In this document: positions 24,170 to 34,700 of the stretch, in pieces
Layout of the letters: every line of letters starts with the position of its first letter
Position numbering within the stretch: the stretch's first letter is position 1
From: Rheum nobile
Taxonomy: Eukaryota > Streptophyta > Magnoliopsida > Caryophyllales > Polygonaceae
Assembly (NCBI GenBank): GCA_027886185.1
Contig: WOAB01000040.1
Location: 3,658,001-3,722,000, forward strand
DNA length: 64,000 nt
Reading direction: 5' to 3'
Program-made: the position numbers and the translations under genes
Notes under the pieces: generated by a model
The model's input: only the letters and a program-made list of their open reading frames with translations
Database searches by the model: none
What the model was told of the DNA's origin: nothing

Positions 24170-27100
24170 ATGTCTAGGTCGAGGCCCAACAGCCCCACGC
24201 CCTCCTCACACAGCCCGGAACCGGTTCCCCCCGAGGTCTTCAACATGTTGAATGCTATGACGGCGCAATTGGCCGCGATCGCCACTCGGCTAACCACTTT
24301 GGATGCCGAGCGACCCCCGGCTCTATCCGTGAATGCCCCTTTGGGTTCGTTCCCAGCCCAAGGAGAAGGATCCGGCGCCAACACCGCGCCACCAAGTGCA
24401 AATCCTCCAGTCGCTGAGGGTCTTACCGCACCCGCGGCAGGGTATGATCCTTTGACTCAAAATCAATTACCTTTCGTCAATCGTCAAGTCCCTAATGTTG
24501 CACATGCTCTCCCTCGAAATGAGGTGCCCCTTGCCCTTAACCGTTTCAATGAGTTTCATGATGATCCAAGGCTTGAGTATGATGATGAGGACGAGATGAG
24601 AGAAGAAATGTGGAGACATGAACCACTTAGGAGACACCCACACCCAAGAGATAATCGAGGTCGTCGAGAACTTGAGCAAGATGGTGTTGGAAAGATTAAA
24701 ATCAAGATCCCATCCTTTGAAGGAAAATGTGAACCGGATGTGTACATGGAATGGGAAACCAAGATTGAGCAAATATGGAGTTGTCATAACTTCATTGATG
24801 CTAAGAAGGTACAACTTGCTTCTTTGGAATTTTTTAACTATGCTCTTTTATGGTGGACCAATTTAGTGAAGGAAAGAAGAAGGAACCTTGACCCACCCGT
24901 AGCCACATGGGAACAAATGAAAGTCTTGATGAGAGCTAGGTTCATTCCACAACATCACCATAGGGAATTGAGGCAAAGGTTGGAGAACCTTAGACAAGGG
25001 TCCATGAGTGCCGAAGAAACCTACCATGCCATGCAAGTAGCCATGATACGGGCAAATGTTCAAGAGGATGAAGAATCCACAATGGCTAGGTATCTTCGCA
25101 TCCTTAATCCATCCCTTACTCTTGAGATTGACTTTTATCCTTATGCCACTATGGAAGACTTGCTACACTTAGCTCTCAACGTCGAGAGAAAACTTAAGGA
25201 TGCTAGTCGTGGAGCAAGAGGGATGAGTGGCCAATCAAGCAATTGGAAAAGTCAAGGTCAAGTCCTAGGCCACAATAGAAGATATCCACCGAGCCCTCAA
25301 GGAAGAATTCAAGGACCCTCTCCGAGTCCTCATGTGGAACAAGGAGGACTAAGAAGGAGTGCCCCACCAAGTCAACCTCCCACCGGACCTAGGCCAACCA
25401 CCGCACCCCTCAACAACCCTAAAGGGAGTACTTCTAATCCCTCTCCTAGAGCTAGGGATGTTGTGTGTTATAAGTGTCAAGGTAGAGGTCATGTGATGAA
25501 AGATTGTCCTAATAGGAGAACTCTCCTAATTAATTCCCAAGGATTATATGAGTCCGAGGAAGGTGACCATGATACTTGTGTTGACGATTTGAATGTGCAT
25601 GAAAGTGATAATGATTACCCGAATGGCATAGAATATGAACATGGTGAATCTTTAGTGTGTAGAAGGACTTTGCATACCCAACCTCTTCCTTGTGATGATA
25701 ACCAAAGAGAAAACTTATTTCATACTAGATGTTTGGTTAAAGGAAAGGTTTGCAACATGATCATTGATGGAGGAAGTTGTTGCAACATTGCTAGCACCGA
25801 GCTAGTAACTAAGTTACATCTTCCTACACTTCATCATCCAAAGCCTTATAATTTGCATTGGATGAATGATTGTGGTGCCCTCAAGGTGACTAAGCAAGTT
25901 CAAGTCCCTTTTAAACTTGGTCATTATGAGGATACAATTTTATGTGATGTTCTTCACATGCAAGCATGTCATATCTTACTAGGCCGTCCATGGCAAAGTG
26001 ATAGGAAGGTCATTCATGATGGTTTCACTAACCGCCATTCTTTCACCTTTAAGGCTAAAAGCATTGTCCTAAAGCCTATGACTCCCACGCAGGTAGCCGA
26101 GGCTTATGAGCAAAGGAAAAACAAGGAGAAAGAAGAGGAGAAGAAGTCGGACAAGGCTAAGGAGGCCCCCACCATCCACACCGGCCGAGCTCTCTTGTCT
26201 TCCAAGCAAGACTTCAAAGATGAGTATGTTTCCCTTGACACCACTCTTATGCTTCTATGCAAACAACTTGTTTTGCTCAATGAAGATGTCAAGGCAACTC
26301 TACCCCCAAGAATACAAGCTCTACTTGAAGAGTTCCGAGATGTGTTTCCGGAGGAGATCCCACATGGCTTGCCTCCAATTCGAGGCATTGAGCATCAAAT
26401 CGATCTCATCCCGGGTGCCACCTTGCCAAACCAACCGGCCTATAGGATGAATCCTAAGGAGACACAAGAAATTCAAAGTCAAGTGCAAGAACTCTTGGAT
26501 AAAGGCCACGTGAGAGAGAGCATGAGTCCATGTGCCGTTCTGGTGCTCCTAGTACCCAAGAAGGACGAAACTTGGAGAATGTGTGTTGATTGTAGAGCCA
26601 TCAACAACATCACCATCAAGTACCGCCATCCTATTCCAAGGCTTGATGATATGCTAGATGAACTCCATGGTGCTTCCATCTTCACCAAAATTGACCTCAA
26701 GAGTGGCTATCATCAAATCCGAATGAGGGAAAGAGATGAGTGGAAGACCGCCTTCAAGACCAAGTTTGGGCTCTATGAATGGGTCGTCATGCCCTTTGGC
26801 TTAACCAATGCCCCAAGTACCTTCATGCGCCTCATGAATCATGTGCTACGGCACTACATTGGGAGGTTTGTTGTAGTATACTTTGATGATATCCTTATCT
26901 ATAGCAAGTCATTGGAGGAGCATGAACAACATCTAAGGGAAGTTCTTTCTACCTTGCGTGTAGATCACTTGTTTGCCAATCTTAAGAAATGTGAGTTTTG
27001 CTCTAACAAAGTTTCATTTCTTGGTTTTGTAGTGAGCACTCAAGGGTTGCAAGTGGATGAGGAGAAGATCAAGGCCATCCAAGATTGGCCTACACCCATC

Positions 27101-29194
27101 TCCGTTAGCCAAGTGAGGAGCTTCCATGGACTTGCTAGCTTCTACCGGCGCTTTGTCAAGGACTTTAGTACAATAGCCGCTCCCTTAACCAAGATCACAA
27201 AGAAGCATAGTCCATTCAAATGGGAAGAGGCACAAGAAGAAGCCTTCAAGGCCTTGAAATGGAAGCTCACCGAAGCACCTCTACTTGTGCTACCGGACTT
27301 CACTAGACCTTTTGAAGTGGAGTGTGATGCCTCGGGAGTTGGCATAGGAGGCGTCCTTATGCAAGAAGGTAAGCCTATTGCCTTCTTTAGTGAAAAGTTG
27401 AAAGGCGCTTGTCTTAACTACTCTACTTATGATAAAGAGCTATATGCCTTGTTTAGAGTGCTTAAGACTTGGCAACACTACTTGTGGCCTAGAGAGTTTG
27501 TCTTGCATACCGATCATGAATCTTTAAAACATTTTCGAAGCCAAGACAAGCTTGATAGACGCCATGGTAGATGGATGGAGTTCATTGAGACTTTCCCTTA
27601 TGTCATTAAGTACAAAAAGGGGAAAGACAATATTGTTGTCGATGCCCTTTCTAGGAGATATGCCTTGTTGACCACACTAGACTCTAAGGTGTTAGGCTTT
27701 GCTTACATTAAGGAGCTCTATGTGGGCGACCCGGATTTTGGTTCCATTTATGGGAAATGTGTGGACAAGGGTTCATTAGACAAGTTCTACTTGTTTGATG
27801 GCTTTTTGTTCAAGGTTGATAAAGTGTGTATACCAAGGTGTTCCCTTTGCTTGTTGCTTATTGAGGAATCCCATATGGGAGGGCTAATGGGACACTTTGG
27901 AAGGGATAAGACTTATCATATGTTACGTACACACTTCTTTTGGCCTCACATGCTTAGAGATGTTGAGCACTTTGTTAAGAGATGCCTTGAGTGCCTCAAG
28001 GCCAAGTCTAGAGTCAAACCCCATGGATTGTATAGCCCTTTGCCTATCCCTAATGCCCCTTGGGAAGATATAAGTATGGACTTTATTGTGGGATTACCTA
28101 GGACTAAGAAGGGGAGAGATTCTATATTTGTTGTTGTTGATAGATTCTCTAAGATGGCTCACTTCATTGCTTGTCATAAAACCGATGATGCCTCTAATGT
28201 AGCTAACTTGTTCTTTAGAGAAGTAGTTAGATTGCATGGAGTTCCTAAGACCATTGTGAGTGATAGAGATGTCAAGTTCTTGAGTTACTTTTGGAAAACT
28301 CTTTGGGGAAAACTAGGAACTAAATTGTTATTTTCTACCTCTAGTCACCCCCAAACCGATGGCCAAACGGAAGTGACTAATAGAACCTTGACAACCATTT
28401 TGAGAGCCATAATTAAAAAGAATTTGAAAACTTGGGAAGATGTCCTACCTCATGTTGAGTTTGCTTACAATAGGACTCTTCACTCCTCTACCCAATTGAC
28501 CCCATTTGAGTGTGTCTACGGCTTGAACCCGTTAACCCCACTTGATCTTACGCCGTTACCTATGAGGGAGCGAGCGGACTTAAATGCAGAAAAACAGGTG
28601 GAGTTTATCAAGGAATTGCATGCCCGCACCAAGGAGAAGCTTCTACAAAAGGCGGAGCACAATGCTGCCAAGGCCAACCATGGACGCCGACGTTTGATCT
28701 TCCAACCGGGAGACCTTGTGTGGGTGCATTTGAGAAAGGAGCGATTCTCGGACAAGCGTGTGTCCAAGCTATCACCAAGAGGAGATGGACCATTCAAAGT
28801 CTTGAGAAAAGTGGGCGACAATGCCTATGTCTTGGAGCTACCCGAGGAGTACGGTGTGAGCCCTACCTTCAACGTGGGCGATCTCACTCCTTTTGAAGGA
28901 CAAGGAGATTCGGGGTCGAATCATTTCCAAGAAGGGGAGGATGATGCGGGACCATCCCCTCAACCTCCTTCCAAAGGCCCCGTCACAAGGTCACGAGCCA
29001 AATCACCCCAAGAAGAGTCGGACGTTGTCATTACCTTGTGCTTAGCAAAGGAGGCCACCATGGATGAAGAACCCAAGCCCCGCCTCTCGACCATGATCAC
29101 CATAGGAGCATACAGGGCACATACCGCACCCGGCGGTCCCAATGGCGCACCCGCGGCGGTTCGACAGAAACTCCCCCTTCTGGAATCCAATTGA
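24170..29194 (+). CDS. Gag-pol polyprotein of the CRM-like element, intact
   Basis: A single frame of 1674-1679 codons. I prefer the Met at 24170 (MSRSRPNSPT) over the one five codons upstream because it starts the usual Ser/Arg/Pro-rich Gag end. Domains, numbered from 24155: Gag core about 170-350; CCHC knuckle CYKCQGRGHVMKDC near 437; protease IDGGSCCN near 536 with the DGG variant usual in CRM; reverse transcriptase with YFDDILIYS near 907; RNase H from ECDASGVGIGG near 1055; integrase HHCC 1238-1280; DDE core at SMDFIVG, VSDRDVKF and TDGQTEV; then GDLVWVHLRKERF and FNVGDLTPF. The last ~84 residues are read from inside the 3' LTR. No stop or frameshift is seen. The product would make virus-like particles, cDNA and the integrated copy. 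Confidence 0.95.
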   Translation: MSRSRPNSPTPSSHSPEPVPPEVFNMLNAMTAQLAAIATRLTTLDAERPPALSVNAPLGSFPAQGEGSGANTAPPSANPPVAEGLTAPAAGYDPLTQNQLPFVNRQVPNVAHALPRNEVPLALNRFNEFHDDPRLEYDDEDEMREEMWRHEPLRRHPHPRDNRGRRELEQDGVGKIKIKIPSFEGKCEPDVYMEWETKIEQIWSCHNFIDAKKVQLASLEFFNYALLWWTNLVKERRRNLDPPVATWEQMKVLMRARFIPQHHHRELRQRLENLRQGSMSAEETYHAMQVAMIRANVQEDEESTMARYLRILNPSLTLEIDFYPYATMEDLLHLALNVERKLKDASRGARGMSGQSSNWKSQGQVLGHNRRYPPSPQGRIQGPSPSPHVEQGGLRRSAPPSQPPTGPRPTTAPLNNPKGSTSNPSPRARDVVCYKCQGRGHVMKDCPNRRTLLINSQGLYESEEGDHDTCVDDLNVHESDNDYPNGIEYEHGESLVCRRTLHTQPLPCDDNQRENLFHTRCLVKGKVCNMIIDGGSCCNIASTELVTKLHLPTLHHPKPYNLHWMNDCGALKVTKQVQVPFKLGHYEDTILCDVLHMQACHILLGRPWQSDRKVIHDGFTNRHSFTFKAKSIVLKPMTPTQVAEAYEQRKNKEKEEEKKSDKAKEAPTIHTGRALLSSKQDFKDEYVSLDTTLMLLCKQLVLLNEDVKATLPPRIQALLEEFRDVFPEEIPHGLPPIRGIEHQIDLIPGATLPNQPAYRMNPKETQEIQSQVQELLDKGHVRESMSPCAVLVLLVPKKDETWRMCVDCRAINNITIKYRHPIPRLDDMLDELHGASIFTKIDLKSGYHQIRMRERDEWKTAFKTKFGLYEWVVMPFGLTNAPSTFMRLMNHVLRHYIGRFVVVYFDDILIYSKSLEEHEQHLREVLSTLRVDHLFANLKKCEFCSNKVSFLGFVVSTQGLQVDEEKIKAIQDWPTPISVSQVRSFHGLASFYRRFVKDFSTIAAPLTKITKKHSPFKWEEAQEEAFKALKWKLTEAPLLVLPDFTRPFEVECDASGVGIGGVLMQEGKPIAFFSEKLKGACLNYSTYDKELYALFRVLKTWQHYLWPREFVLHTDHESLKHFRSQDKLDRRHGRWMEFIETFPYVIKYKKGKDNIVVDALSRRYALLTTLDSKVLGFAYIKELYVGDPDFGSIYGKCVDKGSLDKFYLFDGFLFKVDKVCIPRCSLCLLLIEESHMGGLMGHFGRDKTYHMLRTHFFWPHMLRDVEHFVKRCLECLKAKSRVKPHGLYSPLPIPNAPWEDISMDFIVGLPRTKKGRDSIFVVVDRFSKMAHFIACHKTDDASNVANLFFREVVRLHGVPKTIVSDRDVKFLSYFWKTLWGKLGTKLLFSTSSHPQTDGQTEVTNRTLTTILRAIIKKNLKTWEDVLPHVEFAYNRTLHSSTQLTPFECVYGLNPLTPLDLTPLPMRERADLNAEKQVEFIKELHARTKEKLLQKAEHNAAKANHGRRRLIFQPGDLVWVHLRKERFSDKRVSKLSPRGDGPFKVLRKVGDNAYVLELPEEYGVSPTFNVGDLTPFEGQGDSGSNHFQEGEDDAGPSPQPPSKGPVTRSRAKSPQEESDVVITLCLAKEATMDEEPKPRLSTMITIGAYRAHTAPGGPNGAPAAVRQKLPLLESN
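28930..28940 (+). other. Polypurine tract of the CRM-like element
   Basis: GAAGGGGAGGA directly before the 3' LTR. It lies within coding sequence, where it encodes part of the QEGEDD stretch. Confidence 0.85.
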
Positions 29195-29891
29195 CCGCAC
29201 CCAGCGGTTCCCCTGGCGCACCCGCGGCGGCTCTACAGAAACTCCCCATTTTGGAACCCAGTTGGCCGCACCCGGCGGTTCTCCTGGCGCACCCGCGGCA
29301 GCACCACAGAAGCGGCCCACTTATGTTGTTTTTGTTGGTTGGTTTGTGTGGACTATATAAGCCACTTGCCTTTCTTTATTTTGGTAGACAACCTTTTTAT
29401 GTGTAAAACACTCCATTTGTGGAACCAAAAGAGAGCTTGAGAGTTTCTCATGAAGTTGATGATAATTGTAGCTTAGTTGTCTTGCGTTTGTTAATCTCTC
29501 TCGAGGTTGGTGATCGTAGGCCTTCATAAGTCCCCTCTTCGTGCTCTTGGCGGAATCCATTGCCAAGTTGTGTGGAGTTGCAGGAGAAGGGATCGTATTG
29601 ATCCGTTGGCTTTGTTCTCGGTATCTTTCGAGTGCCGTTGGGTCGAGCTTTCGTCTTTACGGGTTCTTCTTACTTATCCCCTTTTATTTATCTTGTATTT
29701 TCAGTTTCCTTGTTATTACTTGTGTTCTTGAGCTTGCAAGGCTCCATTTCACAAGTTCCTAGCTTGTTGTCCTCCTAGTCACTTGTGCTCTTGCAATAAC
29801 ACAAATTTCTAGCTTGTTTGAACCTTTCTAGTTTTGGTTGTTCAAGGGCTCTTCGTCTAGATCCGAAGCAACGCGGCTAATCCCCGCATCA
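28941..29891 (+). repeat. 3' LTR of the CRM-like element, with the polyprotein C-terminus in its first 254 bases
   Basis: 951 bp, partner of 21997-22946. The gag-pol frame runs in from the left and stops at 29194. The start of the LTR is therefore under both coding and cis-element constraint. Confidence 0.93.
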
Positions 29892-29896
29892 CTTTC
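29892..29896. repeat. Target-site duplication CTTTC, right copy
   Basis: Perfect direct repeat of 21992-21996. Confidence 0.9.
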
Positions 29897-30689
29897 GTTT
29901 TTGTTTAAATGGAAATCAGCCAGGTTTAAACTCACTCTTGAATCAACGTACTTGTGCTATAAAGGCCATAAATTTTGAGATAAATGCCTTGAATATTGCT
30001 CATTAGTTAATTGTTGAGATTGAATTGTCTTTTTATGTCCACCAAGGAATCAGATTGATGGTGATCATATGTGTCACCAAAGTAGATGCTCTTTTTAATT
30101 TGCATTGTTTATTGATGCATTAAAAGATTGCTCAGGACAAGCAGAAAACAAGAATGGGCTGTAAATCTCCTTGCGTTGTTGTCAGGTATTCTGCTTTTAC
30201 TAAGTGCCTTATGTTCTCTTTTCATATACATTTATACAAGTTATGTAGAGTAGATTCTACGTAATCTGCATTAATACTTCCTAGTGTGATACTACTATTA
30301 GTATTGCACTGTTTTTTCAGAGTATTATACAAAGATATCTTTAGTCTTAGTGATGTTACACAATCCTTCTTTCCTCAACATACAACCAATGTAGTTGTGT
30401 CTTACTTATGAACATGGTCCTTTCATGCTTATGTGTCTGAGATCAATAATTGAGCAATGCCGATGGTTAGTGATAGCGCACTCTTACATAATAGCCATAT
30501 AGAGACACCTGCAGCAAAGCTAGTTCAAATGTTCAGCATGCAATGTATTTTTTTTTTCTTTTCTCTAAGATGATTATGAAAGGTATTTTGCTGGAAAGTC
30601 TTGGGGAAATTTATTACTTGTGCAACATTTTGACTGTGAAAGAAGTTGTAAGAGAGCAAGGCATTGAGAATATATTGCAACCTCTATTT
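29897..30689. other. Interior of the older inverted-repeat unit, right of the CRM insertion
   Basis: AT-rich with no complete gene. A plus-strand piece around 30120-30185 ends at a GT donor-like CAGGTATTC and reads RKQEWAVNLLALLS, which looks like an exon scrap. A frame at 30543-30740 is weak. These may be parts of captured host sequence. Confidence 0.3.
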
Positions 30690-30761
30690 TCATGGTTAAG
30701 ACAAGGGATGTTACATAATAGGAATAAGGTATGTTCGTAGTAAACGACACATCCGCATTTT
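30690..30761. repeat. Right inverted-repeat arm next to the 111-bp array
   Basis: ACATAATAGGAATAAGGTATG pairs with the left arm at 21160-21215 read in reverse complement. This segment joins directly to the 111-bp array. Confidence 0.55.
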
Positions 30762-31539
30762 CCTGACTTGGTATAAATGTGGCTTGATAAAGTAAATATT
30801 GCTCTGATATTTAAAACCGCCAAACATTTAAAACTTCATTTTTGTAAATTTTGTTACATAGCAGAACCTTGTCCTGACTTTGTATAAATGTGGCTTGATA
30901 AAGTGAATATTACTCTGACATTTAAAATCGCCTAACATTTAAAACTTTATTTTCGTAAATTTTGTTACATAACAGAGCATTGTCCTAACTTGATATAAAT
31001 ATGGCCTGATAAAGTGAATATTGCTCTGACATTTAAAAACGCTTAACATTTAAAACTTTATTTTCGTAAATTTTGTTACATAACAGAGCATTGTCCTGAC
31101 TTGGTACAAATGTGGCCTGATAAAGTGAATATTGCTCTAACATTTAAAATCACCTAACATTTAAAACTTTATTTTCGTAAATTTTGTTACATAAGAGAGC
31201 ATTGTCCCGACTTGGTATAAATGTGGCCTGATAAAGTGAATATTGCTCTAACATTTAAAATCGCCTAACATTTAAAACTTCATTTTCATAAATTTTGTTA
31301 CATAATAGAGCATTGTCCTGAATTGGTATAAATGTGACATGATAAAGTGAATATTGCTCTTACATTTAAAAATGCCTAACATTTAAAACTTTATTTTCGT
31401 AAATTTTGTTACATAACAGAGCATTGTCCTGACTTGGTACAAATATGGCCTGATAAAGTGAACATTGCTCTGACATTTAAAACCGCCTAACATTTAAAAC
31501 TTCATTTTCGTAAATTTTGTTACATATCAGAGCATTGGT
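30762..31539. repeat. Seven tandem 111-bp units
   Basis: CCTGACTTGGTATAAATG or close variants start units at 30762, 30873, 30984, 31095, 31206, 31317 and 31428, always exactly 111 bp apart. Each unit contains GCCTGATAAAGTGAATATT, two AACATTTAAAAC-type boxes and TTTTGTTACATAACAGAGC. Units differ by only a few bases and all have the same length, so expansion is recent. Two or three inverted unit-like copies lie at 20985-21360. Confidence 0.9.
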
Positions 31540-32502
31540 TCATTTTCATAAATTTTAGGATGGAAAACATGGAAAAAAGTTAAATTAATTAGCTACCATC
31601 AAATACATAAAATGTATAGTTTTCTTAATGAATTTCTAGAAAAAAAAGTTGTGTAGGGATGGGGATGAGAAGAGGATTATGGTTCAATTACCCCTGTCTT
31701 ACACTTGACCTTTGATGCCTCATATGGATAACAAATTAGCAATGGAAAAGACAAATTTTCCATTCCTGGTAAAACAAAATATTGATTAAGAGATAATAAT
31801 AGTCCTCAAAAGTTCAAGATGCACACAATTTTATCTACAGAAGTTTGCTATCTACACACCTGTAATAGCCTTCATCATGACAAATTGTGACCTCAAGCGT
31901 CATTAGAAGTTTGCTATCTACACTCTTTATCTTCCTTCTAGTGATGCAGCTGCACTTTGATAGCTAGTGGTTGAGCCAATTTCCTCACCTCTAAAGCATG
32001 AAACCTCAGTGTATGCCGTTTTGCATCTTTGTGTTGGATCAATCCTGTTTGTATGTACAAACTTCTTGTCCTATATTCCCATGTTTCTTAGTTTCTCAAA
32101 ATCGAATTGCACGAAGCTCATACATATAATATGCAAGAAAATAATATTTTAGCTTTTGAGAGTCCAATTGTTTTTGCTAGAGTAGAATTTACATGAGTAG
32201 TAACAAGGAGAAAACAAGGGCTAGACATATTTGCACTCATTATTGAGTAAGAAGTCTCTATAAATTCAAGCATACTACAAAACTTTGCAAAAACCCCTAT
32301 CTCAACAGCAATGCGGATCAAGCGGTGAAGGAGGACAGTTCAGCTCTTCACCCTTTAACATGAAAAATCTATTAGTACCTCCCTGAAGTTAGATCCATTG
32401 CCTTGAGTGCTGCATTTTCCTTCTTGTTGGCAAACAGAAAGTAGCCAAAATTTGACTCCTATTCCATAAAAAAACTGCAGATGGAGGTAAAAAAAAAATT
32501 AC
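31540..32502. other. AT-rich stretch, no gene supported
   Basis: No protein-coding frame with family support, no repeat ends. Short frames are chance level. Confidence 0.4.
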
Positions 32503-32903
32503 CTGCATAATCCATGAGCGTACTAACATTATCACAAGAAGTGATAGAAAAAAAGATGATAAAGCTGCCAGAACAGCAAAGTTGATTTCATTTGCTCTGA
32601 GAATATGGTCTAGTTCAAGCACTGCTCTGATCAAAGGAGACAAAAACAACAAAAACGTCAATGTGTACCCTGAATTGATCAAATTATCAAAACATGTAAA
32701 CTAGGCTTATCCTACTTACGTTTAAATATCCAGCTTAAGCTTCTAGACCTGCAATTTTACATTCTAAGGGTCAGCGGTGAACCAACTGGAAATGAGAAAG
32801 GGGCAACATCCTTAAAACAAGAAATCTAACCCGGATGAGCAAAGCACGAGCAAGCTCTCCACTAAATAGATTTTGAATTGGATGCATAAGTTCCTTCTCA
32901 TAC
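32503..32903 (-). pseudogene. NCA2/DGS1-like gene fragment, broken
   Basis: Three minus-strand exon-like pieces with GT-AG borders: 32903-32831 (YEKELMHPIQNL...GELARALLI), 32748-32720 (KLKLD) and 32626-32503 (ILRANEINFAVLAALSSFF and a hydrophobic run). In that order they match the segment of plant DGS1 / NCA2-family mitochondrial outer-membrane proteins just before and through a transmembrane stretch. The middle exon has two in-frame stops where relatives have Gln and Glu. Sequence downstream (32470-32380) drifts into no known exon. It is therefore a dead fragment, perhaps captured by a transposon. Identification rests on memory of the family, not on a search. Confidence 0.6.
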
Positions 32904-34338
32904 CTGTATCAATACTCCACATCAATTTTCCTGTTATCAAAGTAAAAGTGTAAAACAAGTACATGCACAGATGATCATGCATCACCAAAAGTATCGTCTG
33001 AGGGTTGTTTAAGCATCTAAAGACATACGTACATGAAGTACTACAGACATATGCATCCAATTCAAAATGACCATTAAAATGGCCACTTCCCTGATCAGGT
33101 AAATCATCCCTATCAACACTTGTGATTACCACATACTCAAGGCCCTATGATGCAATAGCCTCTGCAACATTAGTTGGTTCACTTGGGTCTATTGGAGGCG
33201 GAGTTTTTGATGTCTTGACATTGAAAAATCTGACATGATACAAAAATAACATCTTCATTACAGTTATTTAAGCTGTCATTTTTTCGAGGAACTTAGGCTT
33301 ATCACACACCATCTTAAATGTAGACCTATATCGACTTTGTAATATACTGAGAAGACTACACATTTAGTAAGCGATTCAACCAGCTGAAGTTCTTCGGAAG
33401 CTATGCACTATGAAAATTGACAGTGAACCCCCAATTGACAAAGCCGTACCCCTTAGTCCACAAATCCCAAACCCTATATAAATCCCCAAAACCAAAATAT
33501 GTGAAATCTTACAACCCTAAAATCGGCAAGGAGGAAGAAGGACATACCTGTGAGCACGACGAGAAGGAAGAAGAACGACATTCCAAAGTTCGCGATATCG
33601 GGTAGAAGATCTGGGGCAATATGGAGTATTGCGATAACGAGGATGAAGAACACCATCAACCGATCGATCGCGATATCGGGAAGAGGAGGAAGAACACATT
33701 ATAGATCCTGCAAGGTAGAAGGAGAAACAGCCGATCGATCTTCCCATGGCTGAAGTTTTGCAGGATTTGCCTTCGAAGATGAACTGGATTTTTTTGGAGA
33801 TATCGGGGCGAAGGAGATGGAAGATATTGGGGTGAATGGCAATTGTTAAAAGTATATTTATTTTGTTAAGTGTAATTATCACTGGTTAAACGTAAAGTTT
33901 TCAAAAAAAAAAAAGTAAATAAAAATATGATTTTATTTTTTTTACATTTTACAAATTTAGCAAAAATACTGACAAATTTTGTAGTTTTGCAAGTGGCGGT
34001 ATTTTTGTAAATGGCTATTGAAAAGTCGATAGTTTTTGCAATTATGTCTAAGTTTTATTATCTTTTATTAAATAGTCTATTTAGTATCATATAATATAAT
34101 TTAATATGATTTAAGGTATTTTCTTTGAAAATCTAATAAAAGAACTGAAAATGTATTATTTGGGAGTTGGATAAAATTTAAAATAAAATTCTAATTATAT
34201 AAATTTATTTTGTATTGAGAAACTCAAACTTAGTAGTTCGTGAAATATATATGAATATCACGTTTAGAAATTGATCGTGATGAAACATAAATTTTAGATG
34301 AATTATTTTCGTTTCAACTTAAACAGGTAAGTTTTATG
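32904..34338. other. Unassigned sequence between the NCA2-like fragment and the MULE
   Basis: The part to about 33800 could include upstream pieces of the same gene fragment on the minus strand, with GATCG-rich sequence at 33660-33740, but no exon was convincing. 33880-34338 is AT-rich and featureless. Confidence 0.35.
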
Positions 34339-34347
34339 TATATGTAT
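34339..34347. repeat. Candidate 9-bp target-site duplication TATATGTAT, left copy
   Basis: TATATGTAT recurs at 44967-44975 just outside the other TIR. Nine base pairs is the Mutator-superfamily length. The motif is AT-rich, so chance is possible. Confidence 0.6.
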
Positions 34348-34700
34348 ACCGCGACTAAATACATTTTCTAAATATACAGTGTATAGGCACGTATATATAA
34401 CACGTGCTTATCCAAGTTGGCACGTAAATATAACACGTGCACGTGCAATTTATTGTTATTTAAAAAATAATAATTATAAAAAAACTGTAGCATGGGCACG
34501 TATCCCGTGCACGTGCTACAGTAAATATATATATATATATATATATATATTTAGTTTAGTTTAATCAAACTAAAAAATTATGTGTAATGCTCCTAACTTG
34601 ATTGTTGTATTATTCGAATATCGATTCTACTAGGTGTAACGTAATCCTAACTTCATTATCGTATAATTCGAATATCGGTTATACTAATTATATTGTAATA
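34348..34700 (+). repeat. Left terminal inverted repeat of the MULE
   Basis: Pairs with 44966-44641 read in reverse complement: ATACATTTTCTAAATATACAG, GGCACGTATATATAACACGT, TGCACGTGCAATTTATTG, TTTAGTTTAGTTTAATC and AATGCTCCTAACTT. A (TA)n run at 34526-34550 is absent from the right arm. The outermost ~12 bases match poorly (ACCGCGACTAAA against GGGAGGTGCTAT). Confidence 0.85.

Larger units (their letters stand above)
21997..29891 (+). mobile_element. Intact CRM-like Ty3/gypsy chromovirus LTR retrotransposon
   Basis: 7.9 kb on the plus strand: LTR 21997-22946, initiator-Met-tRNA primer site, ~1.2-kb leader, one uninterrupted gag-pol frame, purine tract AAGGGGAGGA, LTR 28941-29891 and a perfect CTTTC duplication. 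I counted about 15 differences between the LTRs by eye (~98 percent identity), mostly transitions, so the insertion is young. The short LTRs, the TGATG start, the integrase tail ending SNHFQEGEDD and a polyprotein that reads into the 3' LTR all suit the CRM lineage (family knowledge). Some CRM groups target centromeres. With an unbroken frame and all signals present it may still be mobile. Confidence 0.94.
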
